From the NCBI GenBank assembly GCA_044223975.1, contig JBGALI010000008.1, positions 124,001 to 188,000 on the forward strand: 64,000 nt of DNA. Direction: 5' to 3'. The notes beneath the pieces are model-generated. The model did no database searches, was not told where the DNA came from, and saw nothing but the letters and a program-made list of their open reading frames with translations. The position numbers and the translations under genes are program-made. The stretch comes from CAZCPB01 sp044223975. GTDB lineage: Bacteria > Planctomycetota > Phycisphaerae > Phycisphaerales > UBA1924. Of this stretch, positions 10,017 to 19,503 are shown piece by piece (within the stretch, counting starts at the first letter, position 1; every line of letters starts with the position of its first letter).

Positions 10017-10167
10017 GCGGAACGTGCCGGTCTCGAATTGTGGAGTCACAACGCTCGCCATCACAGAGTGCTTTTTCGGCGACGCCTCGTCATACGCGAT
10101 GGCGTGGCTGATAGGGCGTTGAGAGCGCCGAAGCGTCATCTTCTTGTGTCCTCGGGCATCGATGCAC

Positions 10168-12621
10168 TCACGCCGGCGGCAGCACCGTCTCCTCCGCCGC
10201 GATGTCCTGGAACTGCCATGCATCGTTCCCGCCCTGCGTCCAGTACACCCGTACCAGCGATCCGTCGGACTTGCGGCCGAAGATCTCCTGGACGATGACG
10301 CTGTACGACGTTGAGTTGGAGTAAGCATAGTACGACGTGCCGCTCGTGAGCGTCTGCGGTCGGTCGGCCTCGGGGATCGAGGACGACACGTTGCCGACCT
10401 GCCACGGAGCGCCGACGTAGGGCGTCCACCAGTACACCTGCAGGTTTCCCGCTGCGTCGTAGCCGGCGATGTTGTGCGAGTTGCTGTTGCCTTGGAAGGA
10501 AACCAAGCCGCGCGTGACGGCCTGCGTGAGGGCGGGGCCGCCGATCTCGGCGGTGAGGTCGTCGTGGAACCACGTGCCGCTGATGGCGGGGGTCCACCAT
10601 GTGACGATGACGTGTCCGGCGGAATCCACGCCGGAGATGTGCAGCGAGTTGTAGTCGCTCTGGTACGGTGACAGCGGACCGACGAGCGCGGGGGTGGCGG
10701 CGAGCTGGGAAAGATTGTGCACGTACCAGCGCCCGGCGTCGGGCGCGGTCCACACCACGATGATCTCTCCGCTCGAATTCAAGCCGACGATGTTGGTGCC
10801 GTTCCACGAGGTGCCGTACCCGGTGAAGCCGCCCGCGTACTGCGGCGTGGCCTCGCCATGCGGGGTGAGGTCGCTGGTGGTGATGTTCGTGAACGACCAC
10901 GCGGCCACGTTGTAGGGGTTGGGCGGCGGGAGCTCGTTTGGCCCATAGAGCTTGGTGCGGTAGATGGCAAGATCGCCCGAGGCCGTGTAGCCCGCCGCGG
11001 CAACGCCGCCCGCGAAGCTGAAGTACACCTCCGGACCCGAGCTGAGCTTGAACGTGGACGAGGAGCCGGTGAGCTTTTCGCCGGACAACTCGGCGGTGAG
11101 ATTGCGGAGGCGCCAGCGCCCTTGGAACGTCTGCTCCCACAGCAGCACGTCCCCGTCGGTCGCGATGCCCAGCACGACGGTCGACGCGGGCTGCCCGCCG
11201 TAGTTGTAGTTGCGCCAGGAATTCACCGAGCTCAGCGCCTTGCCGCCGGCGAGTTCGATCAGGTCGCGGCTGAACCATTCGTACTGGAACGGCACCGAGC
11301 CGTAGATGCCCGCGGTCTGATCGAGCTCGTGATAGATCGGGCGCCCTTGCCCGTCGAGCGTCACTTCCTGGGTCACGGTCGTCGCCTCGTGATCCAGCCC
11401 GACGAACGATGTGGCTTGGCCGACGAACGGCTCGGGCGTGGTGCTGCCCGAGTCGTAGACCTCGGCCCCGTTCAGGGCGAAGGCAGAATTCACGCTCAGG
11501 ACGATCACGCGCCCGGAGGTTGCGTCCGTGAGCTTCACCGTACCCGCGCGGTCCGTGGGGAAGGTGGTCGTGGCGCCCTGCGGCGCGGTCCAGGTGCCGG
11601 TCGAGATGGGTGTCGCGGGGCCGGCGTCGTACGCGGCCGCGGAATACAGCGAGTACTCGCCCCGCAGGCCGAGCTCGATCACGACGTCGGCGACACCGAG
11701 CGTGGATGCGACATTGGTGGCGCCGAGTGCCGCGGCGCCGACGGGGCCGGAAGTGATGAACGAGGCGCGATACGTCGCCGAGAGCGGGCTGGCGTTCGAC
11801 GTGACCCCGGACCCGGGGCTCCCGATGCCGATACCCAGGTCGCCGTCGACCCCGTTGGTGTCGCTCACGATGCAGGTGTAGCCCGCGGAGACCACGATCT
11901 CGTGCGTGACGTTGTCGGCGAACTGCGGCGCGCCCTTGGTGAAGAAGATGTGCTCCCCGGACTCGAGCGTGATCGAGCCGTCCTGGCCGATGGAGGTGAC
12001 GCGCTTGTTGGCGCCCTGCTCCAGATCGGTCGACCCGACCACCCAGCGGACGGTAGTCCGCGCCTGATTGATGTAAAACGCGCCATCGACTACGGAAAGG
12101 CCGGCGGCGGTCTGACGCAGCATCCGGAACGTGAAGCCCTGGGAATAGGTGAACGCGACGATCGAGTTGGGGTCCGAGGCGGTCTCGACGAAGTACGCAA
12201 CATCCGCGGCGTCAGGGTCCATCCCTCCGTCGCGCACGCCCGACAGGAAGCCTGGCTGAAAGCCGTCGCTGGTGCCGAACTGACCGCCGATCTGCGAGAG
12301 GTACGGGTCGACGCCGTTGATGGTGGTGGCGTTCAGTTTTCCCGGGCTGGTACGCAAAAAGGTCGCCCAGTCGATGGGTCGTGACGCGGCCGTGTTTCCC
12401 AGAGTTGCGCCGAACGTCGTTCCGGTGACGGCACCGTTCGCGGCGACGCTGCCGACGGAGTAGTAGAACTCGGGCGCCGCGGGGTCGAAATTCACGCCGA
12501 CGGCCGCGAACGGGTACGCCGCGGCTAGGAGCGTGCGGGACTCCAGGGCCTCGACGCCGATGAACAGCGGAGTGCCGGGGATCTCACGCCCGCGGTAGCT
12601 CGGATCGGTTCGGGTCCTCAT
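10168..12621 (-). CDS. large surface protein with N-terminal LEPR-like motif and repeat C-terminus
   Basis: 817 residues. ATG at 12621 is preceded by AAAGGA. Instead of a classical signal peptide the N-terminus has VEALESRTLLAAAYPFA, the planctomycete LEPRxLL-type motif seen on very large exported proteins. The remainder is beta-rich. From residue ~440 there are repeated ~55-residue units (Y..GQ..S....GIATDGDVLLWEQTF..RWRLRNLTAEL; IIVVWTAPDAGRWYVHNLS; VIVTWWTPAISGTWFHDDL; LQVYWWTPYVGAPWQVGNV) resembling propeller blades. No enzyme motif was found. It is convergent with the upstream GC-tailed gene. Probably a cell-envelope or secreted structural/adhesion protein. Confidence 0.8.
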   Translation of the reverse strand: MRTRTDPSYRGREIPGTPLFIGVEALESRTLLAAAYPFAAVGVNFDPAAPEFYYSVGSVAANGAVTGTTFGATLGNTAASRPIDWATFLRTSPGKLNATTINGVDPYLSQIGGQFGTSDGFQPGFLSGVRDGGMDPDAADVAYFVETASDPNSIVAFTYSQGFTFRMLRQTAAGLSVVDGAFYINQARTTVRWVVGSTDLEQGANKRVTSIGQDGSITLESGEHIFFTKGAPQFADNVTHEIVVSAGYTCIVSDTNGVDGDLGIGIGSPGSGVTSNASPLSATYRASFITSGPVGAAALGATNVASTLGVADVVIELGLRGEYSLYSAAAYDAGPATPISTGTWTAPQGATTTFPTDRAGTVKLTDATSGRVIVLSVNSAFALNGAEVYDSGSTTPEPFVGQATSFVGLDHEATTVTQEVTLDGQGRPIYHELDQTAGIYGSVPFQYEWFSRDLIELAGGKALSSVNSWRNYNYGGQPASTVVLGIATDGDVLLWEQTFQGRWRLRNLTAELSGEKLTGSSSTFKLSSGPEVYFSFAGGVAAAGYTASGDLAIYRTKLYGPNELPPPNPYNVAAWSFTNITTSDLTPHGEATPQYAGGFTGYGTSWNGTNIVGLNSSGEIIVVWTAPDAGRWYVHNLSQLAATPALVGPLSPYQSDYNSLHISGVDSAGHVIVTWWTPAISGTWFHDDLTAEIGGPALTQAVTRGLVSFQGNSNSHNIAGYDAAGNLQVYWWTPYVGAPWQVGNVSSSIPEADRPQTLTSGTSYYAYSNSTSYSVIVQEIFGRKSDGSLVRVYWTQGGNDAWQFQDIAAEETVLPPA

Positions 12622-12767
12622 GAAGGTCCTTTCATTCAGGAGCGGAGCGCAGCCGTCAACTGCTGCAAACCGTATCGGTGCGGCCCTGAACGTACGAGCC
12701 GCACACCGCGTGGGATGCAAATAGTGGCGTCCAACCGGTCCGAGTTCCGGCCCAAGGGGCGCGGCCA

Positions 12768-13751
12768 TCAGGTGACCAGGCGCGTTCGGGCTTGCTCGTA
12801 CTTCTCGCGCGTCGCCGCCACGATCCGCTCGGGCAGTTCCGGGCCCGGCGCCTGCTTGTTCCACTTCCCGGCCGCGACCAGCTCTTCGAGGTATTCGCGG
12901 AGGAACTGCTTGTCGTAGCTCTTCTGGGGGTGGCCGGGTTCGTAGGTGTCGGCGGGCCAGAAGCGCGAGCTGTCGGGCGTCAGAGCCTCATCGATGAGGA
13001 TCGGCGAGCCTTCGCCGGCGGTGCCTTCGATCCCAAACTCAAACTTCGTGTCCGCGATGATGATGCCGCGCATCCGCGCGTGCTCCGCGGCTTCCCGGTA
13101 GATGGCCAGCGAGATCCTGCGCAGCGTCTCCATGAGCGGCTTTCCTACCAGCCCGCACGCACGCTCGAACGAGATGTTCTCGTCGTGCTTCCCGCCCTCT
13201 TCCTTCGTCGCCGGCGTGAAGATCGGCTCGGGCAGCTTGTCGCACTGTCGGAGCCCCCGCGGCAGGCCGACCCCGCACACGCTCCCGGACTGCTGGTACT
13301 CCTTCCAGCCCGAGCCCTCGAGGTACCCCCGCACCACGCACTCGATCGGCACCACGCGGCAGCGCTTGGCGATCATCACCCGCCCGGCCAGGTCGCCGCG
13401 CCGCGTCGTCGATCCGACGAAGGCATCCCCCGGCACATCGGCCGCATCCGTCGAGAGCAGGTGGGTAGGGCAGATGCCGCGGGCCTCCACAAACCGCAGC
13501 CAGAAAACCGCCATATCCGTGAGAAGCCGCCCCTTGCCCGCGATCGGGGTCGGCATGACCACGTCGAACGCTGAAATGCGATCGGACGCGACAATGAGCA
13601 GGCGATCGCCCGGAAGCTCGTAGACATCCCGCACCTTGCCCTGCCGCCGCCCGGGCAGCTTTAGGTCGGTGCGGAAGACCGTCGAGGCGGGTTCCGGGTT
13701 GCCGGGTACCGTGGGCTTGGGCGCGGAGATCGGCGCTGCGTCACGTGCCAT
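12768..13751 (-). CDS. purC: phosphoribosylaminoimidazole-succinocarboxamide synthase (SAICAR synthetase)
   Basis: 327 residues from ATG at 13751. It is the long (yeast Ade1-like) form. Landmarks are GRRQGKVRDVYELPGDRLLIVASDRISAFD cut across two strands of the ATP site, GKGRLLT, ECVVRGYLEGSGWKEY, FTPATK, ENISFE, DTKFEFG and the metal-binding ILIDEALTPDSSRFW. The enzyme couples aspartate to CAIR using ATP in purine biosynthesis, in the cytoplasm. It is divergent from the GH10-like gene. The frame stays open upstream of 13751, but that extension lacks homology and overlaps the divergent gene. Confidence 0.96.
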   Translation of the reverse strand: MARDAAPISAPKPTVPGNPEPASTVFRTDLKLPGRRQGKVRDVYELPGDRLLIVASDRISAFDVVMPTPIAGKGRLLTDMAVFWLRFVEARGICPTHLLSTDAADVPGDAFVGSTTRRGDLAGRVMIAKRCRVVPIECVVRGYLEGSGWKEYQQSGSVCGVGLPRGLRQCDKLPEPIFTPATKEEGGKHDENISFERACGLVGKPLMETLRRISLAIYREAAEHARMRGIIIADTKFEFGIEGTAGEGSPILIDEALTPDSSRFWPADTYEPGHPQKSYDKQFLREYLEELVAAGKWNKQAPGPELPERIVAATREKYEQARTRLVT

Positions 13752-13877
13752 GCGCCAAGCGTACACTGCCAGTCCGCTCCGGGCCGCGTGTGACCCGGGG
13801 CGCTCCGCGGACGAGGATACACCGGCCCGCTTCGGGCCGATGCGAACGTGAGCGTCACAGGGAGGGGTCGGCCCCGT

Positions 13878-15572
13878 ATGTTGAGCTTCGCCGTCTTCGA
13901 CGACAAAGGGCCGGCCAACTCCTGGCCCCAGGGCCTCGCCTACTTGTTCGGCGGCGGGGACATGCCCGTTCAGGGCTCGGTGCGTTTCGAGGACGGGCGC
14001 CTGGTCTGCGAAAAGATGATCACCGAAACGGTCGGGATCGTCACCCAGTTCCCCGTCGACGCTCCAACCCTTGCCGCGGGCGGCTCGGGACCGGCGCACA
14101 ACCCTCAGCCTCTGGGAACCCTGGCCCTCAAGACCTGCCTCCTCCCCGACCGCGACCAGCCCTACATGCTCAGCCTCGAGCTGGCCCGCCACCGGATCAT
14201 GGAGTTTCTGAACAAGCTCGAGGACTGGGGCCTGTTCGACCTTCCCACCGACGACGGCATACTCCAGGAATTCGAGCTCGCCCGGCGCACGTTCACCGAG
14301 GCGCTCGTGGCCCAGCGTCACGGCGTGCCGGCCGGTCCCCCGACGGGCGCCAACGGTTGGGGCTTCTCGCACGAGGCCGACCGCCTCGCGCGCGCGGCAC
14401 TCGCCCAGGCCATCGACGCCGGCGAAAAGCTCGCTCTTCTCAACGCCGACCGCCAGCTTCCCCGGCGGCTGTCGGGCGAGATGTACTCAAAGGCGCAGGC
14501 CGCAATGGCCGCGATCACCCAGGAGAAGCCGCCATCGGGCGTGCCCATCTTCGTGCCCAACGCTTCGAGCTGCGTGGTCCCCGGCGCTCCGGTGGTCGGC
14601 GTTGCCGTGGCGCCCGACCAGTTCTCCGACGGGCTCCAGAAGGCCGCGGGCGCGGTGTGCGAGTTCGTGACGATGCCGATGCGCTGGATCGACCTCGAGC
14701 CCGGCGAGGGAAAGTACGACTTTGCCTCAACCGATCGCTGGATCGAATGGGCGGTGCGGGCTTCGAAGGTGCCGATCACCGGCGGGCCGCTCGTCGACCT
14801 TCGCGCCAGCGGCATCCCCGAGTGGCTCTACATCTGGGAGAACGACTACGAAACTCTCCGCGACCTGGTGTACGAGCACGTCAACGCGATCGTGACACGC
14901 TACCGCCGCACGGTGACGCGCTGGACGGTCTGCTCGGGCCTGCACGTGAACACCAACTTCAAGCTCAGCTTCGAGCAGATCATGGACCTCACGCGCCTGT
15001 GCGTGCTGGCCGTGAAGAAGCTCCACCCGCAGGGCAAGATCCAGGTCGAGATCGCCCAGCCCTGGGGCGAGTACCACGCCGATCACAAGCGGTCGCTCCC
15101 TCCGCTCATGTACGCGGAGGCCGTGGCGCAGTCCGGCCTGCCGGTGGACGCCCTGGGCGTCCGCGTGCAGATGGGGCGTGCGGCCCCGGGGCAGGCGACG
15201 CGCGACCTCATGGCGATCTCCGCGATGCTCGACCAGTACGCGCTGTTCGGCAAGCCGCTCGCGGTATCTGCCCTGGGTGTTCCCAGTTCCCCGGGCGAGC
15301 CCTTCGAGGGGCGCGTCGGCGGCACATGGCGATCGGGTTGGAGCGATGCCGGCCAAGCCAACTGGCTCGCCAAGGTCGTGGCGTTGTGTCTCTCCAAGCC
15401 GTACACGCAGAGCGTGTGCTGGCAGGACCTGAGCGACGCCTCGGCCAAGTGCGAGATGCCCGGCGGAGGGCTGGTGGGTTCGACCGGCGCGCCCAAGCCC
15501 GCCATGCACGCGCTGGCCGCGATCAAGCAGACGCTCCGCGCGGGAAAGTCGCCGGGAACCGAGGGGTTGTAG
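13878..15572 (+). CDS. GH10-like (endo-1,4-beta-xylanase-fold) protein, catalytic glutamates apparently replaced
   Basis: About 564 residues from ATG 13878 (GGGAGGGG upstream; GTG at 13848 is an alternative). No signal peptide is visible. Residues ~1-230 form an N-terminal region of unknown type. Residues ~235-555 resemble the GH10 TIM barrel (MPMRWIDLEPGEGKYDF; ITGGPLVDL; IPEWLYIW; RYRRTVTRWTV; VDALGVRVQMG). Where GH10 enzymes have the acid/base in WDVVNE, this protein reads WTVCSGLH. Where they have the nucleophile in ITELD, it reads AVSALGV. A non-hydrolytic or altered role is therefore likely. It is followed after 4 bp by the ComEA-like gene, so the two are probably co-transcribed. Confidence 0.75.
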   Translation: MLSFAVFDDKGPANSWPQGLAYLFGGGDMPVQGSVRFEDGRLVCEKMITETVGIVTQFPVDAPTLAAGGSGPAHNPQPLGTLALKTCLLPDRDQPYMLSLELARHRIMEFLNKLEDWGLFDLPTDDGILQEFELARRTFTEALVAQRHGVPAGPPTGANGWGFSHEADRLARAALAQAIDAGEKLALLNADRQLPRRLSGEMYSKAQAAMAAITQEKPPSGVPIFVPNASSCVVPGAPVVGVAVAPDQFSDGLQKAAGAVCEFVTMPMRWIDLEPGEGKYDFASTDRWIEWAVRASKVPITGGPLVDLRASGIPEWLYIWENDYETLRDLVYEHVNAIVTRYRRTVTRWTVCSGLHVNTNFKLSFEQIMDLTRLCVLAVKKLHPQGKIQVEIAQPWGEYHADHKRSLPPLMYAEAVAQSGLPVDALGVRVQMGRAAPGQATRDLMAISAMLDQYALFGKPLAVSALGVPSSPGEPFEGRVGGTWRSGWSDAGQANWLAKVVALCLSKPYTQSVCWQDLSDASAKCEMPGGGLVGSTGAPKPAMHALAAIKQTLRAGKSPGTEGL

Positions 15573-15576
15573 CGAA

Positions 15577-16023
15577 ATGAGCGACACGTCCGCGCCAGAC
15601 TGGACCGCCGGGCCGGCCAAGTGGGCGGCGGTGGTCGTGCTGGGCGCGGCCTCACTCACCGGCATCGTGTGGTCGATCGCCCGTGGATCTCACCCCGCCG
15701 CGCCGACCATCGTCGTGGCGCGGGAGCCCGAGACCCCCGCGGTGACAGGGACCGGCACCGACAACGCCCGGCCGCGTGGCGTGCAGGAGCCGAAGACGCC
15801 TGCTCTCCGTGCCGCGCGGCTTGATCTCAACACGGCGACCCAGCCCGAGCTTGAGACGCTCCCCGGGGTAGGGCCCGAACTCGCCAAGCGCATCATCGAG
15901 TACCGTCAAACCCGCGGCCCCTTCAAAGGCGTCGAGCAGCTCGACGGGGTGAAGGGCATCGGCTCCAAGCTGATGGAAAAGATCCGCCCGATGGTCACCG
16001 TCTCGGCGGCGGGAACCCGCTGA
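15577..16023 (+). CDS. ComEA-like helix-hairpin-helix protein, membrane-anchored
   Basis: 148 residues. One N-terminal membrane segment (residues ~11-30, AAVVVLGAASLTGIVWSIA) is followed by a Pro/Thr-rich linker and a C-terminal double HhH domain beginning LDLNTATQPELETLPGVGPE and ending GIGSKLMEKIRPMV. This is the ComEA DNA-binding module. In transformable bacteria ComEA binds incoming DNA at the membrane; in planctomycetes such short proteins are common and not proven to act in uptake. No ComEC is in the window. It starts 4 bp after the GH10-like gene. Confidence 0.88.
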   Translation: MSDTSAPDWTAGPAKWAAVVVLGAASLTGIVWSIARGSHPAAPTIVVAREPETPAVTGTGTDNARPRGVQEPKTPALRAARLDLNTATQPELETLPGVGPELAKRIIEYRQTRGPFKGVEQLDGVKGIGSKLMEKIRPMVTVSAAGTR

Positions 16024-16149
16024 AGCGGTGCGGGCTTTCCTCTCAGGGCCGCGCGGATAGGATGCCCCGAACGGAAGGCTCGCCGGGCCGGGTTCGACTC
16101 ATCGGACCGGGCTTGATGCTGCGCGCACCGCGGCGGGAACTGGAGCGCG

Positions 16150-19100
16150 ATGGCCATCGACCTCGTCAGCCTGCTTCGCGACGAGCCCGCGGTGCGGGAA
16201 CTCGCCCGGGCGATGTCGCAGCGCCGGCGCGTGGTGGCCACCGGCGCCTCCGGGTCGTCCACGGCCCTCGTCGCCGCCGCGCTGGCCTCGGCGCTGGAAC
16301 GGCCGGTGATTCTGGTCGTGGCGCACATCGACGACGCTGAGGAGGCCCTCGAAGAGATCGGGTCCGAGCGGGCCGTGCGCCTCCCGGCCCTCGAGGTGCT
16401 CCCCGGCGAGACCGGCGTGACGCTGGACCTCTTCGCCGAGCGCCTGGCCGTTGTAAAGGAGTGCATCGCTGGCGAGAGCCTGCGCACGCCGCGGGTGATT
16501 CTCTGCCCGATCCAGGCGCTCATGCAGAGCGTGCCGCTGCCGAAGCACATGGGCGCGCTGGCGCGCACCATCGGCCGGGGCGAGCGTGTGCCGATGACCG
16601 AGCTGACGCACTGGCTTGAGAGCGCCGGGTACACCCGGCGCGACGCCGTCGAGGAGCCAGGGGACTTTGCCGTGCGCGGCGGGATTGTCGACGTTTTTCC
16701 ACCCGGCACCGGCGCGGTGCCGGTGCGCCTGGACTTCTTCGGAGACGAGGTCGAGAAGCTCACCGAGATCGACCTGGAGACGATGGGCTCGGACCGCGCG
16801 ATCGACCGCGTCGAGTTGATCGCCGCGGACATGAAGGTCATCCAGTCGGACAAGGGAACCACGAACTTTCTAGAGCTGCTCCCCGCGTCCTGCGCCGCCG
16901 TGCTCGCCGAGACGATGGAGATCGTCGAGCAGGCCCGCGGCTACTACGAGCGCGTCAGCGACTCGTCTGGGATCTACGGTCCCCCCGCGGTGCTGAAGCT
17001 GCTCGAGCAGCGGTTCCACGCGCTCGCCGAGATCAACCAGTTCTCGGCGGGCGCGAGCGCCGCCGATGCTCGGATCGAGCTGCCCGTCTCCAACCTTCCC
17101 CCGTTCGACAAGGACCTGTCGACCGCGCTGCGCGAGCTCACCGAGCTCGCCTCGGGCCATCGCGTGATCGTGCTCTGCCAGAACGAGGGGGAGCGGCAAC
17201 GCTTCGGCGAACTGGTCCGGGATGCGCGGGAGCGCGAGGGGCCGGACCTGACCGAGGCGCTGGCGCGACTTGAGTCGGATGTCGCCTACGTCCATCGCGG
17301 GTTCGTGTGGGAGGGGGAGCGTGCCGCGGCGCTGGTCCCGTACCACGAGCTGCTCAACCGCTTCACCACGCGCCGCCGCTCCGCGCGCCTCCGCGCGTCG
17401 CGCGCGATGGACACGTTCCTGGATTTCCAGGCCGGGGACTACGTCGTTCACGCCGAGCACGGCATCGCCCGGTTCGCCGGGCTGCAGATGATCAAGCCGC
17501 GCGAGCTGCCCAGCGCGGCAGGGGGCGCGGGGGGGCGGGCGGGCAAGAGCGTCGACGCCGAGGAGTACCTCACGCTGGAGTTCGCGGGCGCGGCCAAGCT
17601 GCACGTGCCCGCGACCAAGATCGACCAGGTGCAGAAGTACGTCGGCGGCTTCTCGGGCAAGCCGCCGCTCTCGACGCTGGGCGGTGAGCGGTGGAAGAAC
17701 CAGAAGGCGCGGGTGTCGGAGAGCGTGAAGGACCTTGCCGCGGAGATGCTGCGCGTGCGCGCCGCTCGCGAGCACATGCCCGGCATCCGCTACCCGGGCG
17801 ACACCGCGTGGCAGAGCGAGTTTGAGGCCGAGTTTCCCTACGAGGAGACGCCCGATCAGCTCGCGGCCCTGTCGGAGATCAAGAAGGACATGCAGAGCCC
17901 GCGTCCGATGGACCGGCTCATCTGCGGCGACGTCGGGTTCGGCAAGACCGAGCTGGCGATCCGCGCGGCGTTCAAGGCGTGCGAGTTCGGCAAGCAGGTC
18001 GCGGTGCTGGTGCCCACGACGGTGCTCGCCGAGCAACACGAGCGGACGTTCCGCGGGCGCTTTGCGGGGTACCCGTTCCGCGTGGAGAGCCTCTCGCGCT
18101 TCAAGAGCGAGAAGGAACAGAACCAGACGCTGCGGGACCTTGCCAAGGGGCACGTCGACCTCATCATCGGAACGCACCGGATCCTGAGCCAGGACGTGCA
18201 CTTTGCGGACCTGGGCCTGGTGGTGATCGACGAGGAGCAGCGCTTCGGCGTCGAGCACAAGGAGCAATTGCTCCGCCTCCGCCTGACGGTTGACGTGCTG
18301 ACGCTGAGCGCCACGCCCATCCCGCGCACGCTGCACATGGCCATGCTGGGGATCCGCGACATCTCCAGCCTCACGACGGCGCCCAGCGACCGGCGCGCGA
18401 TCGTGACCGAGGTCATCCCGTTCAACGAGCGAAGAGTGGCCCAGGCGATCGCCCGCGAGCTCTCCCGCGACGGCCAGGTCTATTACGTGCACAACCGCAT
18501 TCACGACATTCTGAGCGTCGCCGACGAGGTGCAGAAGCTGGCGCCCGATGCCCGGATCGTGGTGGGGCACGGCCAGATGCAGCCGCACGAGCTCGAAGAG
18601 GTCATGCTCAAGTTCATGCGCCGCGAGGCCGACGTGCTGGTGTCGACGACCATCATCGAGAGCGGCATCGACATCCCCACCGCCAACACGATGTTCGTCG
18701 ACCAGGCCGACCGCTTCGGCCTGGCGGACCTGCACCAGCTCCGCGGCAGGGTCGGACGCTCACGCCACCGCGCGTACTGCTACCTCCTCCTGCCCGCCGA
18801 CCGCACGGTCACGGAAGTCGCGCAGAAGCGACTCAAGGCCATCGAGCAGTTCTCGATGCTGGGCGCCGGCTTCAAGATCGCGATGCGCGACCTTGAGATC
18901 CGCGGCGCGGGCAACATCCTGGGCGCCGAGCAGTCCGGCCACATCGCGGCGGTGGGCTACGAGATGTACTGCCGCCTGCTCGAGCGGGCCGTGCACGACC
19001 TCAAGCACGACAAAACGCCCGAGGCGCCCAGCTCGACGGCGGTGGAGATCGGCATCACCGGGACCATCCCCCGCGCGTACATCCCCTCCGACGCACGCCG

Positions 19101-19479
19101 CCTCGACGCGTACCGCCGGATCGCGACCGCCGCCTCGACCGCGGCGCTGGCGCAGGTCCGTACCGACCTCGAGGCCGCGTACGGCGCGCCGCCCAGACCG
19201 GTGCAGAGGCTGATCGACCTGGCCGAACTGCGGGTCCACGCCGCGGCGCTTGACATCCGCACCATCAGCGTGCGGGAGAAGGACGTCGTCTTCCGTACCG
19301 CGGCGCCGGCGTCCGTCGTCGAGCGCATGAGCAGCGTCAAGGGCGCACCGGGGTCGGTGACGGCCCTGCCGCCCAAATCAACGGACGACCTCGCCGAGGT
19401 CTACTTCCGGCCCCCGGAGGTGTACATGAGCGACGCGGAGTCGCTTCTGGCCGTGCTCAGAAAAAGACTGGCCGGCTAG
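16150..19479 (+). CDS. mfd: transcription-repair coupling factor
   Basis: 1109 residues with the full Mfd order. An N-terminal UvrB-like module (residues 1-~330; the Walker A-like site is degenerate, GASGSSTA) is followed by a RID/CarD-like RNA-polymerase-interacting domain at ~429-520 (GDYVVHAEHGIARFAG). The superfamily 2 translocase has Walker A GDVGFGKTE at ~593, DEEQ at ~694, SATPIPRTL and a second RecA lobe (VSTTIIESGIDIPTAN, QLRGRVGRS), and a C-terminal D7 domain ends the protein. It displaces stalled RNA polymerase and recruits UvrA to DNA lesions. It is slightly shorter than E. coli Mfd (1148). It stands alone between comEA and a convergent methyltransferase. Confidence 0.97.
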   Translation: MAIDLVSLLRDEPAVRELARAMSQRRRVVATGASGSSTALVAAALASALERPVILVVAHIDDAEEALEEIGSERAVRLPALEVLPGETGVTLDLFAERLAVVKECIAGESLRTPRVILCPIQALMQSVPLPKHMGALARTIGRGERVPMTELTHWLESAGYTRRDAVEEPGDFAVRGGIVDVFPPGTGAVPVRLDFFGDEVEKLTEIDLETMGSDRAIDRVELIAADMKVIQSDKGTTNFLELLPASCAAVLAETMEIVEQARGYYERVSDSSGIYGPPAVLKLLEQRFHALAEINQFSAGASAADARIELPVSNLPPFDKDLSTALRELTELASGHRVIVLCQNEGERQRFGELVRDAREREGPDLTEALARLESDVAYVHRGFVWEGERAAALVPYHELLNRFTTRRRSARLRASRAMDTFLDFQAGDYVVHAEHGIARFAGLQMIKPRELPSAAGGAGGRAGKSVDAEEYLTLEFAGAAKLHVPATKIDQVQKYVGGFSGKPPLSTLGGERWKNQKARVSESVKDLAAEMLRVRAAREHMPGIRYPGDTAWQSEFEAEFPYEETPDQLAALSEIKKDMQSPRPMDRLICGDVGFGKTELAIRAAFKACEFGKQVAVLVPTTVLAEQHERTFRGRFAGYPFRVESLSRFKSEKEQNQTLRDLAKGHVDLIIGTHRILSQDVHFADLGLVVIDEEQRFGVEHKEQLLRLRLTVDVLTLSATPIPRTLHMAMLGIRDISSLTTAPSDRRAIVTEVIPFNERRVAQAIARELSRDGQVYYVHNRIHDILSVADEVQKLAPDARIVVGHGQMQPHELEEVMLKFMRREADVLVSTTIIESGIDIPTANTMFVDQADRFGLADLHQLRGRVGRSRHRAYCYLLLPADRTVTEVAQKRLKAIEQFSMLGAGFKIAMRDLEIRGAGNILGAEQSGHIAAVGYEMYCRLLERAVHDLKHDKTPEAPSSTAVEIGITGTIPRAYIPSDARRLDAYRRIATAASTAALAQVRTDLEAAYGAPPRPVQRLIDLAELRVHAAALDIRTISVREKDVVFRTAAPASVVERMSSVKGAPGSVTALPPKSTDDLAEVYFRPPEVYMSDAESLLAVLRKRLAG

Positions 19480-19503
19480 CGCGGCAGGCCCACGGGGCTG
19501 ACG

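Noticed and set aside
10717..12384. Long plus-strand open frame (555 codons) opposite the LEPR-motif protein
   Set aside because: Arg/Val/Gly-rich antisense shadow of a high-GC gene; no start signal or homology. The minus-strand protein has ordered repeats and a ribosome-binding site.
12768..14372. Extended N-terminus of purC up to 14372
   Set aside because: The extra residues show no family similarity and overlap the divergent GH10-like gene; ATG 13751 matches the normal PurC N-terminus.
16870..18735. Minus-strand open frame opposite mfd
   Set aside because: Antisense of a conserved housekeeping gene; composition typical of GC-rich shadow frames.
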